Origin: an uncultured Caulobacterales bacterium
GTDB taxonomy: Bacteria; Pseudomonadota; Alphaproteobacteria; Caulobacterales; Maricaulaceae
Direction of reading: 5' to 3'
Assembly (NCBI GenBank): GCA_937929915.1
Contig: CALFUN010000012.1
Coordinates: 48,182 to 112,181 of the forward strand
Length of the DNA: 64,000 nucleotides
In this document: piece by piece, positions 26,081-33,687 of the stretch
Position numbering within the stretch: position 1 is the first letter of the stretch
Layout of the letters: each line of letters begins with the position of its first letter
Notes under the pieces: generated by a model
The model's input: only the letters and a program-made list of their open reading frames with translations
Database searches by the model: none
Told to the model about the DNA's origin: nothing
Translations under genes and position numbers: made by a program

Positions 26081-26470
26081 ATGAGACCTGATCCGATACA
26101 GCGCATTGATACGGCTTTTTTTTGGGAGGCTTGTGCGCGCGGTGAATTTGTCGCCCAAAAATGTGAGCCTTGTAATAAATTATGGCACCCGCCGCGGCCT
26201 ATGTGCCCTGATTGTCATTCTTTAGAAAAATCGGTAGCGACCTTATCAGGAAACGCCAAAGTTTTATCTTGGGTGCGCCAAGTCAGGCCCGCAAGTTATG
26301 GCTTTCAAGAGAGCCCTATTGTCATTCTCGTCGAACTTGAAGAAGGTTTGCGCATGGTGTCCAACTGGATTGGAGAGACACTGCCCCAGATTGGTGATGA
26401 TGTTAAAGTAGAATTTGCGCCAACATCAGGCGGCAAAGCTGTACCTGTTTTTAAAAAGGTATCAGCATAA
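26081..26470 (+). CDS. DUF35 OB-fold protein, partner of Ltp2-type aldolase (ChsH2 DUF35-like)
   Basis: A 129-residue protein with an N-terminal rubredoxin-like zinc ribbon (Cys28, Cys31, Cys42, Cys45; HPPRPMCPDC) and a C-terminal OB-fold. In steroid degradation the DUF35 domain of ChsH2 binds Ltp2 and is required for retro-aldol cleavage of the C17 side chain. Here it is a separate protein rather than fused to a MaoC domain. The stop overlaps the start of the Ltp2-like gene (TAATG), which fits a stoichiometric complex. Confidence 0.85.
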   Translation: MRPDPIQRIDTAFFWEACARGEFVAQKCEPCNKLWHPPRPMCPDCHSLEKSVATLSGNAKVLSWVRQVRPASYGFQESPIVILVELEEGLRMVSNWIGETLPQIGDDVKVEFAPTSGGKAVPVFKKVSA

Positions 26471-27627
26471 TGCCCGCCGCGCATGAACAGGCCTGCATTG
26501 TAGGTATTGGCCAGACCGAGTTTTCTAAAGCCTCTGGTCGCTCTGAACAACAGCTCGCTGCCGAAGCGGTTCTGAAAGCTTGCCAAGATGCGGGTATTGA
26601 TCCGAAATCTATTGATGGCATGCTAACTTTTGATTTGGACAATTCAGACGAAGTTGACATCATGCGTTCGCTAGGTTGTGAGGCTATCAAATATACAGCC
26701 CGCTTGCCGCAAGGCGGCGCGTCATCTGTATCAACGATTGTTCATGGCAAACACGCCGTTGAAGCTGGGTTTTGCGATGTAATGGTGATTTGGCGTGCCA
26801 TGAATGAACGCTCGCAATATCGCTTTGGGCAGCCCCATCATAGTATGAGCCCTGATGCGCATAGCTCGACATTTATGGAATGGTGTTTTCCTTTTGGCGC
26901 GCAAACGCCTGCGGCTTGGGAAGCTTTGTCATGCGGGCCATATATGCATAAATTTGGCGTTACCTCCGAAGATTTAGGCCGCATTGCTGTCACGTTCCGC
27001 AAGGCGGCAGCGACTAATCCTGCGGCTTGGTTTTATGGTAAGCCAATTACACTTGACGATCATCAAAGCTCGCGCTGGATTGTCGAACCGACTTTGCGGC
27101 TATTAGATTGTTGTCAGGAATCTGATGGCGGTGTGGCTATTCTTATCACGCGGGCAGACAGGGCTAAAGATTTAAAGCAAGTGGCTGTGCGTATTTTAGG
27201 TGCGGAATATTCGATGTTATTTAATCATGAGATTATTTCTGATTTTTATGCGGGAGATTTAATTCGAACTGAAAATAGCGAAAGTGTTGCTGATAAGCTC
27301 GCTGTCACAGCTGGGCTTGCCCCAAAAGAAACAGATGTGGCGATGATCTATGATAATTTCACACCGCAAATTCTGCGCCAACTTGAAGGTTTTAAATATT
27401 GCGGTATTGGCGAGGCGAAAGATTATGTGGCGGATGGACATTTGGAATTGGACGGGACAACACCGCTCTCTCCTAATGGGGGATTGATGGGCGAAGGTTA
27501 TATTCATGGTATGAATAATATTACCGAAGGTGTACGCCAAATACGCGGTACAGCCGCCAACCAGATTAAAAATGCGCAAACAGCTTTCTTAGCCTCGGGC
27601 GTAGCTGGCGCGATTATAGGACGATAG
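26470..27627 (+). CDS. ltp2: Steroid side-chain aldolase, Ltp2-like (thiolase superfamily)
   Basis: A 385-residue thiolase-fold protein matching actinobacterial Ltp2: VGIGQTEFSKASGRSE at the N terminus, WFYGKPITLDDHQSSRWI, LLDCCQESDGGVAI, and GGLMGEGYIHGMN. The canonical thiolase nucleophile context is missing, as expected for aldolases of this group. Tyr294 (IYDNFTP) and Tyr344 (EGYIHGMN) lie in the two Tyr motifs conserved in Ltp2-type aldolases. With its DUF35 partner, Ltp2 cleaves 17-hydroxy-3-oxo-pregnene-carboxyl-CoA to androstenedione and propionyl-CoA. Its presence shows that steroids with a C17 side chain are a substrate class, rather than only C19 androgens. Confidence 0.87.
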   Translation: MPAAHEQACIVGIGQTEFSKASGRSEQQLAAEAVLKACQDAGIDPKSIDGMLTFDLDNSDEVDIMRSLGCEAIKYTARLPQGGASSVSTIVHGKHAVEAGFCDVMVIWRAMNERSQYRFGQPHHSMSPDAHSSTFMEWCFPFGAQTPAAWEALSCGPYMHKFGVTSEDLGRIAVTFRKAAATNPAAWFYGKPITLDDHQSSRWIVEPTLRLLDCCQESDGGVAILITRADRAKDLKQVAVRILGAEYSMLFNHEIISDFYAGDLIRTENSESVADKLAVTAGLAPKETDVAMIYDNFTPQILRQLEGFKYCGIGEAKDYVADGHLELDGTTPLSPNGGLMGEGYIHGMNNITEGVRQIRGTAANQIKNAQTAFLASGVAGAIIGR

Positions 27628-27630
27628 ATT

Positions 27631-27936
27631 ATGGGCGAGATATTTAAACCTGGTGTAAAGCTGTCTAGCGCAGTTTGTAAAACGCAAATTATGGCGCTGC
27701 GCGTGCCCGCCAGTGAGCTAGATGTAAAATGCGGCGGTGTGCCGATGCAGATCGGGGATCCAGAACAGCTATTAGATGCGGTCGGCGAGATGAGCGGCAC
27801 ACTTGTTGGAAAACGTTATGTGGACGAGCAAGACACAATGGAATTTCTTTGTACGCGCGGCGGCGAAGGTACAGTCTCTGTCAATGGGAAGGCTCTAGAT
27901 ATTAAACAAGCCAAGCAATTACCCAGTTCTGATTAG
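27631..27936 (+). CDS. Small conserved protein of unknown function
   Basis: A 101-residue protein starting three bases after the aldolase stop. I do not assign a function. It has two Cys (SAVCKTQIM and VKCGGVPMQ), a CGGVPM motif and an acidic body, and no signal peptide or membrane segment. I have an unverified impression that similar small proteins sit next to acyl-CoA ligase genes in steroid clusters. Its tight place between the aldolase and the CoA ligase suggests a role in the same pathway, perhaps as an accessory subunit. Confidence 0.6.
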   Translation: MGEIFKPGVKLSSAVCKTQIMALRVPASELDVKCGGVPMQIGDPEQLLDAVGEMSGTLVGKRYVDEQDTMEFLCTRGGEGTVSVNGKALDIKQAKQLPSSD

Positions 27937-27948
27937 GCTATATTTTTC

Positions 27949-29403
27949 GTGAATATTTATCTTATTTTGCAAATGGCGAGCGAAGCGATGGGCGCGCGAG
28001 AGGCGCTTATTTGCGGTGATGCGCGTATGACATTTGCAGAGTTAGAGCTAAGTGCAAGGTGTGTTGCGGCAAATATTACGCAGGGGGAAAAATTAGGGTT
28101 TTTAGCTGAAGCATCCCCAGCCTTTCCCGCGGCTTTATTTGGCGCAGCGCTCGCAGGCACGCAATTTATCCCGCTTAATTATCGGCTGTCAGTTGAACAA
28201 TTAAATACGCAAATGCAGCGTATTGCACCTGCAAAACTCATAACAGATAAAGCGCTTTCGATAGATAAAATCATACCGATTATGCCTCATGAAGTTGTAA
28301 ACGGCGCGCCTTATCCGGGCGATGCGCCTGATATTGATGGCGGGGTTGCGGTGGAGTTATTTACGAGCGGCACGACAGGAGATCCAAAATCTGCGATTTT
28401 GCGGCATTCCAATTTAATGGCTTATATTTTCGGCACTGTAGAATTTATGAGCGCTGGCGAAGATGAAGCCGCGCTACTCACTGTGCCGCCTTATCATATT
28501 GCAGGTATCGCCGCTGTCCTTAGCTCCACCTATGCCGGGCGGCGTATGGTACAGCTTCCAAATTTTGCTCCAGAAAACTGGATAGCTTTGGCGCAAAAAG
28601 AACATGTAACTCATGCATTTTTAGTCCCGACAATGTTACAGCGTATTACCGAATATGCAGGCGATAAGCTTGATTTACCGAGCTTGCGTAATGTGGCTTA
28701 TGGCGGAGGTAAAATGCCGCGTGCTACTATTGAAAAAGCTATGGATTTACTGCCGCATGTTAATTTTACCAATGCTTATGGTCTTACGGAAACGAGCGCG
28801 ACAATCTGCATGTTAGGGCCAGAAGATCACCGCCTAGCTCATAGCAGTCATGTGCCAGCTATTCAGCGCCGCCTTGGCTCTGCGGGACGGCCTATCCCGT
28901 CGATAGAGTTGCAAATCCGAAATATCGACAATCAAATTTGCGCACCCGAAGAGATTGGCCTCGTTTATGTGCGCGGGGACCAAGTCAGCGGTGAGTATAA
29001 GGCGTTAGGCTCACAGCTCGATGCGGATGGATGGTTTTTAACCAAAGATCGCGGCTTTGTAGATGATGAAGGCTATCTTTTTATTGACGGACGTCATGAT
29101 GATGTGATTGTGCGCGGCGGGGAAAATATATCGCCGGGTGAAATTGAAGATGTATTACGCGCGCATCAGGCCATCAAAGACGTCGCCGCTATTGCTGTGA
29201 CTGATATAGAATGGGGCGAGGCTATCGGGCTAGCGGTTGTTTGCAACGATGAGATTAGTGATGATGAAATCTGCGCGCTTATCCGTAAAAACTTGCGATC
29301 TTCTCGGGTTCCGTCTGTGATAAAACGCATGAATGCATTGCCTTATAATGAAACAGGCAAGCTGCTGCGCCGCGTCATACGTGATGAATTTACGCAAGAT
29401 TAA
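27949..29403 (+). CDS. Acyl-CoA synthetase (AMP-forming), possibly FadD3-like
   Basis: A 484-residue adenylate-forming ligase. The P-loop FTSGTTGDPKSA starts at residue 138, NAYGLTETSAT is the adenine-binding motif, DGRHDDVIVRGGENISPGEIED is the hinge, and the C-terminal catalytic Lys is in NETGKLLRR. It joins CoA to a carboxylic acid. In this operon candidates are the steroid side-chain acid or the indanone propionate (HIP) activated by FadD3; the sequence alone does not decide. The start is probably GTG 27949; no strong ribosome site is seen there, and ATG 27973 is an alternative that would lose eight residues. Confidence 0.82.
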   Translation: MNIYLILQMASEAMGAREALICGDARMTFAELELSARCVAANITQGEKLGFLAEASPAFPAALFGAALAGTQFIPLNYRLSVEQLNTQMQRIAPAKLITDKALSIDKIIPIMPHEVVNGAPYPGDAPDIDGGVAVELFTSGTTGDPKSAILRHSNLMAYIFGTVEFMSAGEDEAALLTVPPYHIAGIAAVLSSTYAGRRMVQLPNFAPENWIALAQKEHVTHAFLVPTMLQRITEYAGDKLDLPSLRNVAYGGGKMPRATIEKAMDLLPHVNFTNAYGLTETSATICMLGPEDHRLAHSSHVPAIQRRLGSAGRPIPSIELQIRNIDNQICAPEEIGLVYVRGDQVSGEYKALGSQLDADGWFLTKDRGFVDDEGYLFIDGRHDDVIVRGGENISPGEIEDVLRAHQAIKDVAAIAVTDIEWGEAIGLAVVCNDEISDDEICALIRKNLRSSRVPSVIKRMNALPYNETGKLLRRVIRDEFTQD

Positions 29404-29404
29404 T

Positions 29405-30670
29405 ATGCAAAGCGACCACGCCGCCCTTTACGCGAATAAATTACTGACGGATTTAAATGTAAAGGCTCGGATTACGGCGCAAGCGGATCATCCTGCGCTT
29501 GCATGGCAAAATTCGGGGCTATTGCAAGTCACGGGTTTAATGCTGCCATTGCCGCTCGCTAGCCATGCTGATGGTGCGTTAATGGCGCTCAAAGCCATCT
29601 CGCCTGATGCAAAAACCTTACCCAGCTATGGGAGCGCTCTGTTAGGGGAGCGGGCGCGTTTACGGCAAACCATTCGAAATGGGCGGCAATGTGCGGGTGG
29701 TTATGGGCGTTTGATGAATACAGCGGATGGCCGCATAGCGCTTAATCTTGTTCGCGATAATGACTGGGATTTGGTCCCAGCATGGCTCGAAGACTATGCA
29801 GCAAATTGGGAGAGTCTTTCAGATATTGTTCGCCAAAGATCTACGCGTGATTTAACGTTAAGAGCTGCGGAAATTGGGTTGGCTGTTGCGCAAGACATGC
29901 TGCCCGAAACGCCTAAATTATGGTTTGCGATCAAAAAATTCACAGCTAGCACTCGTCCTAAACCTCCGATAATTGTTGATCTCTCCGGGCTTTGGGCAGG
30001 GCCGCTCGCTTCAAGCCTATTGGCGATGAACGGGGCACACGTGATTAAAGTTGAAAGTCCAACACGGCCTGACGGGATGCGTTTTGGTCATCAAGGTTTT
30101 TATGATTTGCTAAATGCTGGGAAAGACTGTGTGGCGCTAAATTTTCGCAATGCTGAAGATTTGGGACATTTGAAAACTTTGCTGCATAAAGCCGATATTG
30201 TTATCGAAGCCTCGCGGCCTCGTGCTTTGCACCAAATCGGTATTTGCGCTGAAGATTTTGTTGCTGCAAAAGCTGGGAAAATATGGGCGAGGTTGACGGC
30301 TTATGGACAGGATGAAAACCGCATTGGATTTGGTGATGACATAGGGATTTCGGCGGGACTAGCAACGATTATGGAGAGGGCTCATGCGGAGCCATGTTTT
30401 GTCGGTGATGCCATTGCTGACCCTGTGAATGGCCTGCATTTAGCTTTAGCGATACAAGCAAGTTTGACACAAGGCGGCGGAGCCATAATTGATGTATCTA
30501 TGTGTGATGTTCTGCGGTATGCTATGGGCGATATACCGCAGGATTTACCGCATATAGCGCAAGATTGGCAGCAGATTGCGGATATAAATAGGCCAAGTTT
30601 TTATGATATGCGCATGCCGCGCGGAACGGTCAAAACTCTTGGCGCAGATAATTCGGTATGGCTATGTTAA
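29405..30670 (+). CDS. Family III CoA-transferase, single catalytic unit with degenerate N-terminal half
   Basis: A 421-residue CaiB/BaiF protein. Residues 1-185 are a reduced, non-catalytic segment (LLGERARLRQTIRNG, ALNLVRDNDWDLVPAWL). The CoA-binding unit begins near residue 188 (VDLSGLWAGPLASSLLAMNGA, KVESPTRPDG) and carries the expected catalytic Asp339 in IADPVNGLHLAL. This architecture is known among CoA-transferases encoded near acyl-CoA ligases. I chose ATG 29405, one base after the ligase stop; the frame is open further upstream, but that would overlap the ligase by 70 bases. It differs from the tandem enzyme at 23629 and probably acts on another acid. Confidence 0.78.
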   Translation: MQSDHAALYANKLLTDLNVKARITAQADHPALAWQNSGLLQVTGLMLPLPLASHADGALMALKAISPDAKTLPSYGSALLGERARLRQTIRNGRQCAGGYGRLMNTADGRIALNLVRDNDWDLVPAWLEDYAANWESLSDIVRQRSTRDLTLRAAEIGLAVAQDMLPETPKLWFAIKKFTASTRPKPPIIVDLSGLWAGPLASSLLAMNGAHVIKVESPTRPDGMRFGHQGFYDLLNAGKDCVALNFRNAEDLGHLKTLLHKADIVIEASRPRALHQIGICAEDFVAAKAGKIWARLTAYGQDENRIGFGDDIGISAGLATIMERAHAEPCFVGDAIADPVNGLHLALAIQASLTQGGGAIIDVSMCDVLRYAMGDIPQDLPHIAQDWQQIADINRPSFYDMRMPRGTVKTLGADNSVWLC

Positions 30671-31950
30671 TCCGAAATGCAGAGCTTAACGGACAGATCG
30701 TTGATGTCCTGATTGAGCATGGCCGTATTGTAAATATTGGAAAAAACCTTTCATGCGAGACTGTCTTTGAAGCAAAAGGCGGCGCAATATTACCAGCTTT
30801 GCACGACCATCACATACATTTAAATGCGCTTGCTGCGGCAATAAATTCTCTGCGTTGCGGCCCGCCAGAAATAACGACTAAAGCGCAATTTATTAAAGCC
30901 TTGAATGTGGCAGGCGATGGCTGGCTACGCGGCGTTGGTTATCATCATAGTGTTGCCGGCATGATAGATAGAGATTGGTTAGATAGTTACGGGCCAAAGC
31001 GTCCTGTCCGAATTCAGCATCGCAGCGGACGGCTTTGGATATTAAATAGTCTGGCGATGGATGCGTTAGGTTTGCCGGAGTCTGTCAATGGGCGCTTGCT
31101 CGATCGTGACACTATGCTTCGAACACAATTAAATTTCCCAGATTTAAAGCCGTTGATAAATAAGCTTTTATCTTATGGTGTTACGGGCGTAACTGAAGTG
31201 ACGCCGAGTAACGGGGCCGCTGAATATGAACATTACATGCAGAAGGCCGAACCTTTGCGCTTAAATGTTATGGGCAAGGCGGAGTTATCTGCACAGCAAT
31301 CGCAATATCTTAAACTACATTATCACGACCATGATTTACCGCCTTTAGATCTATTGGCGGATGAAATAGAGCAGGCCTATCATACTGGTCGAAATATTGC
31401 TGCTCATTGCGTAACACGGGCGGAACTGATGCTAACACTCGCCGCGATAGAGATGGCGGGTGCAAAACCTGGGGGCCGTATTGAGCATGCCGCGATTGCA
31501 GATGAGGCTGCGATTGAATGGATGAAAAAACTTGACCTTATTGTTGTCACCCAACCCAATTTTATCAAAGAGCGGCACGCGGCATATCTTCAAGATGTTC
31601 CAAAAAATGAACATAAAAACCTCTGGCGTTTAAAATCCTTTATAGATGCAGGTTTGAAAGTGGCCGCAGGTAGCGACGCGCCTTTTGGAAATTCAAATCC
31701 ATGGGCGGCGATGGCCGCAGCGACGTCTCGCCCTAAAGGGTTTGAATGTGAAGCCGTAACGCCTGATGCTGCTTTGGCGCTTTATACAAAACCTGCTCAC
31801 GATGCAGGAGCGGCGCCGAGGCGTATAGATATTGGGGAGCTAGCAGATATGTGCGTGCTAGATAGGACATGGCAGGCGGCGCGTGTGTCTTTGGCTGATG
31901 TGAACGTCATCGCGACATGGACGGCGGGGGAGTTGGCCTATGAGGCCTAA
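30658..31950 (+). CDS. Amidohydrolase family protein
   Basis: A 430-residue metal-dependent hydrolase of the amidohydrolase-3 (YtcJ-like) group. The metal-binding HxH is His52-Ile-His54 in LHDHHIHL. Further ligands are in IAAHCVT, GRIEHAA and the Asp of AAGSDAPFG, and the small beta-sandwich domain is split between the two ends. The family cleaves amides, carbamates and related C-N or C-O bonds. Its job in a steroid operon is not obvious: it might open a ring or remove an amide conjugate (for example of a taurine- or glycine-conjugated acid), but this is speculation. It overlaps the preceding gene by 13 bases and meets the convergent crotonase gene with a four-base overlap. Confidence 0.75.
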   Translation: MAMLIRNAELNGQIVDVLIEHGRIVNIGKNLSCETVFEAKGGAILPALHDHHIHLNALAAAINSLRCGPPEITTKAQFIKALNVAGDGWLRGVGYHHSVAGMIDRDWLDSYGPKRPVRIQHRSGRLWILNSLAMDALGLPESVNGRLLDRDTMLRTQLNFPDLKPLINKLLSYGVTGVTEVTPSNGAAEYEHYMQKAEPLRLNVMGKAELSAQQSQYLKLHYHDHDLPPLDLLADEIEQAYHTGRNIAAHCVTRAELMLTLAAIEMAGAKPGGRIEHAAIADEAAIEWMKKLDLIVVTQPNFIKERHAAYLQDVPKNEHKNLWRLKSFIDAGLKVAAGSDAPFGNSNPWAAMAAATSRPKGFECEAVTPDAALALYTKPAHDAGAAPRRIDIGELADMCVLDRTWQAARVSLADVNVIATWTAGELAYEA

Positions 31951-32939
31951 TCTATAATTGCGTCAATTAATCCCCATTCTAGCGCAGTCTTCGCTTTCAC
32001 CTTTTCCATAGATAGCGCCATATAAGCTGTTTTCTGGCGGCCAATTCTATGGGCAATACTGGCAGTGCCGCCTGCACCTGGTATAAGGCCATATTTTAAT
32101 TCAGGTAGTTGAAACCACGCTTTTGGCGAGGCTGTGACGTAGCTGCCAAATGCCGCCATTTCTGCGCCCGCGCCTATGGCTGCGCCGTTGACATGAAGCT
32201 GTAGCTTGCCTTGTAATCTAGCCAGATACCAAGCTGGCAGGCGTAAACTGCGAATCCAATGGGCGGTTGCTGGATCAGGGGTTTGCCCGAACTCTTCAAG
32301 CGCGCCGCCAATAGAAAATGTTGCGCCGTTGCCCGTTAGAATGACTTTCGAAAATTCTGTATTGGTTACGGCGAAATCCAAAGCTTCGCATAGAGCATCA
32401 CGCATTTGCGTATTCATGGCGTTGCGCGTTTTAGGATTATTGAGCTTTAAAATAAGCGTGTTGTTATCAATGTGTATATCAATGAGAGGTTGGTTTATAT
32501 CGGGCTTGCTATGCGGCAAAGATCTATTTTTATATTCCGTCAGCCATCTTTGAAATTCAGGCCCATTTTGCACGGTAGCATAGGCGAAGCTCTCCGCACT
32601 CAAGCTATCTGTTAAAGATAAAGTTTCACTGGCGCGTAAATGCTGAACCAAAATCATAGCCGCCAGAGGCGCATGGTTTATATTTTTAATCATAGCCGAG
32701 ATCTTTTTAGGCTCGGTTAAAACAACATCACAGGCGGAGCGCAGCGCCCCCGTCCCAACACCAATTATTGGGCAAGGTAAATCTTTGAGCCATTGCGATA
32801 TTTCAGGCTTTGCATCTTTGAGTTCAAAAGCAAGATAATTACGTGATGTATCAGGGCCGAAACGGTCACGTGCGGGCTTGCTGGCTGCGAGATGCTCCAG
32901 CATTTTGGCATTCATTATCTGATTTGGTAGCTTTTTCAT
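31947..32939 (-). CDS. Enoyl-CoA hydratase/isomerase (crotonase) with extra N-terminal segment
   Basis: About 330 residues. Residues 150-330 form a crotonase domain with both catalytic Glu: Glu260 in GAGAEMAAF and Glu280 in LPELKYGLIPGAGG. Residues 1-145 are a shorter segment (PCPIIGVGTGALRSACDVV, HAPLAAMILVQHLR, SAESFAYATVQ) that looks like a degenerate crotonase-like half. It probably hydrates or isomerises an enoyl-CoA in steroid catabolism. The start is uncertain: the frame is open to 33059, but those codons run through the operator palindrome, so a start after it (32939, or 32957 or 32915) is more likely. It is divergent from the TetR gene and shares its regulatory region. Confidence 0.72.
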   Translation of the reverse strand: MKKLPNQIMNAKMLEHLAASKPARDRFGPDTSRNYLAFELKDAKPEISQWLKDLPCPIIGVGTGALRSACDVVLTEPKKISAMIKNINHAPLAAMILVQHLRASETLSLTDSLSAESFAYATVQNGPEFQRWLTEYKNRSLPHSKPDINQPLIDIHIDNNTLILKLNNPKTRNAMNTQMRDALCEALDFAVTNTEFSKVILTGNGATFSIGGALEEFGQTPDPATAHWIRSLRLPAWYLARLQGKLQLHVNGAAIGAGAEMAAFGSYVTASPKAWFQLPELKYGLIPGAGGTASIAHRIGRQKTAYMALSMEKVKAKTALEWGLIDAIID

Positions 32940-32964
32940 TGACTCATGCTCTAACATATATGAG

Positions 32965-32985
32965 TATTCGAACAACGTTCGGAAA
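32965..32985. promoter_or_regulatory. Predicted TetR-type operator, site D (tetR autoregulation)
   Basis: A 21-bp palindrome with left arm TATTCGAAC, centre AAC and right arm GTTCGGAAA. It lies 9 bases before the tetR start and 25 bases from the divergent crotonase start. Being next to the tetR gene, it is the main reason to link all four sites to that regulator. Confidence 0.72.
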
Positions 32986-32994
32986 TGCAAAATA

Positions 32995-33687
32995 ATGAAA
33001 AAAACAGCCGTTAAAGCACAAGAAAAACAGACAACATATGGTCGTCCAAGGCTGCTCACTCATGATGAAATATTGGATGTGGCTGTTGCGCTAGGCCTTG
33101 AGGGCTTGACGATGAAACGATTGGCGGTGGAGCTTAATGTTGGCACGGCCACGCTTTATCAATATTTTGATAGCCGCAAATCCCTTATGCGCGCTGCGGC
33201 GGTGCATTCTTTATCTGATGTTGCCTTGCCCGAAGATACAGGCCAGCATTGGTCGCAGCTAGCGCGTGAATATGTTTATAGTCTGCAAACTTTGCTCGCG
33301 GAAAACCCGTCTTTTATAAATAGCTATCAAAACACAGATTATGGTTTTGAGGTGAGGTTTCAATTAATTGAAAAATTTTTAAAATCTATGGAGCCGCGCG
33401 GGTTTACACCTGAAAAAGCTATGGAGCTTTTCAACATCATTGGCATGTCAGCTTTTGCGGGGGCGATAGAAATTACGCGGCAGCGTGAATTTGAATTTCA
33501 AGATGAAACGATGAAACGCGCAGCAAAACGCCAGTTTGAACGGCTAAATGCAGCGGATTATCCGCTTATGGCCCAAGCGCTCAAAACCTTTACACAAACG
33601 CCAGAACAAAAAATAGACAACCTTTTATCGACGAGCTTTCGTACGATTGCACGCGCTCGCGGTGAAGATGAAAATGAGGTGATGTAA
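32995..33687 (+). CDS. TetR-family transcriptional regulator, proposed regulator of the steroid island
   Basis: A 230-residue TetR-family protein. The helix-turn-helix is in residues 24-58 (ILDVAVALGLEGLTMKRLA, VGTATLYQYFDSRKSLM). The C-terminal part (about 75-225) is a ligand-binding domain of unclear specificity, with no clear match to mycobacterial KstR or KstR2 that I can see. It is translationally joined to the P450 gene (TAATG) and stands beside operator D. The likely role is repression lifted by a steroid or steroid-CoA intermediate (inference). Three other copies of the operator in front of steroid genes support a regulon. Confidence 0.85.
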   Translation: MKKTAVKAQEKQTTYGRPRLLTHDEILDVAVALGLEGLTMKRLAVELNVGTATLYQYFDSRKSLMRAAAVHSLSDVALPEDTGQHWSQLAREYVYSLQTLLAENPSFINSYQNTDYGFEVRFQLIEKFLKSMEPRGFTPEKAMELFNIIGMSAFAGAIEITRQREFEFQDETMKRAAKRQFERLNAADYPLMAQALKTFTQTPEQKIDNLLSTSFRTIARARGEDENEVM

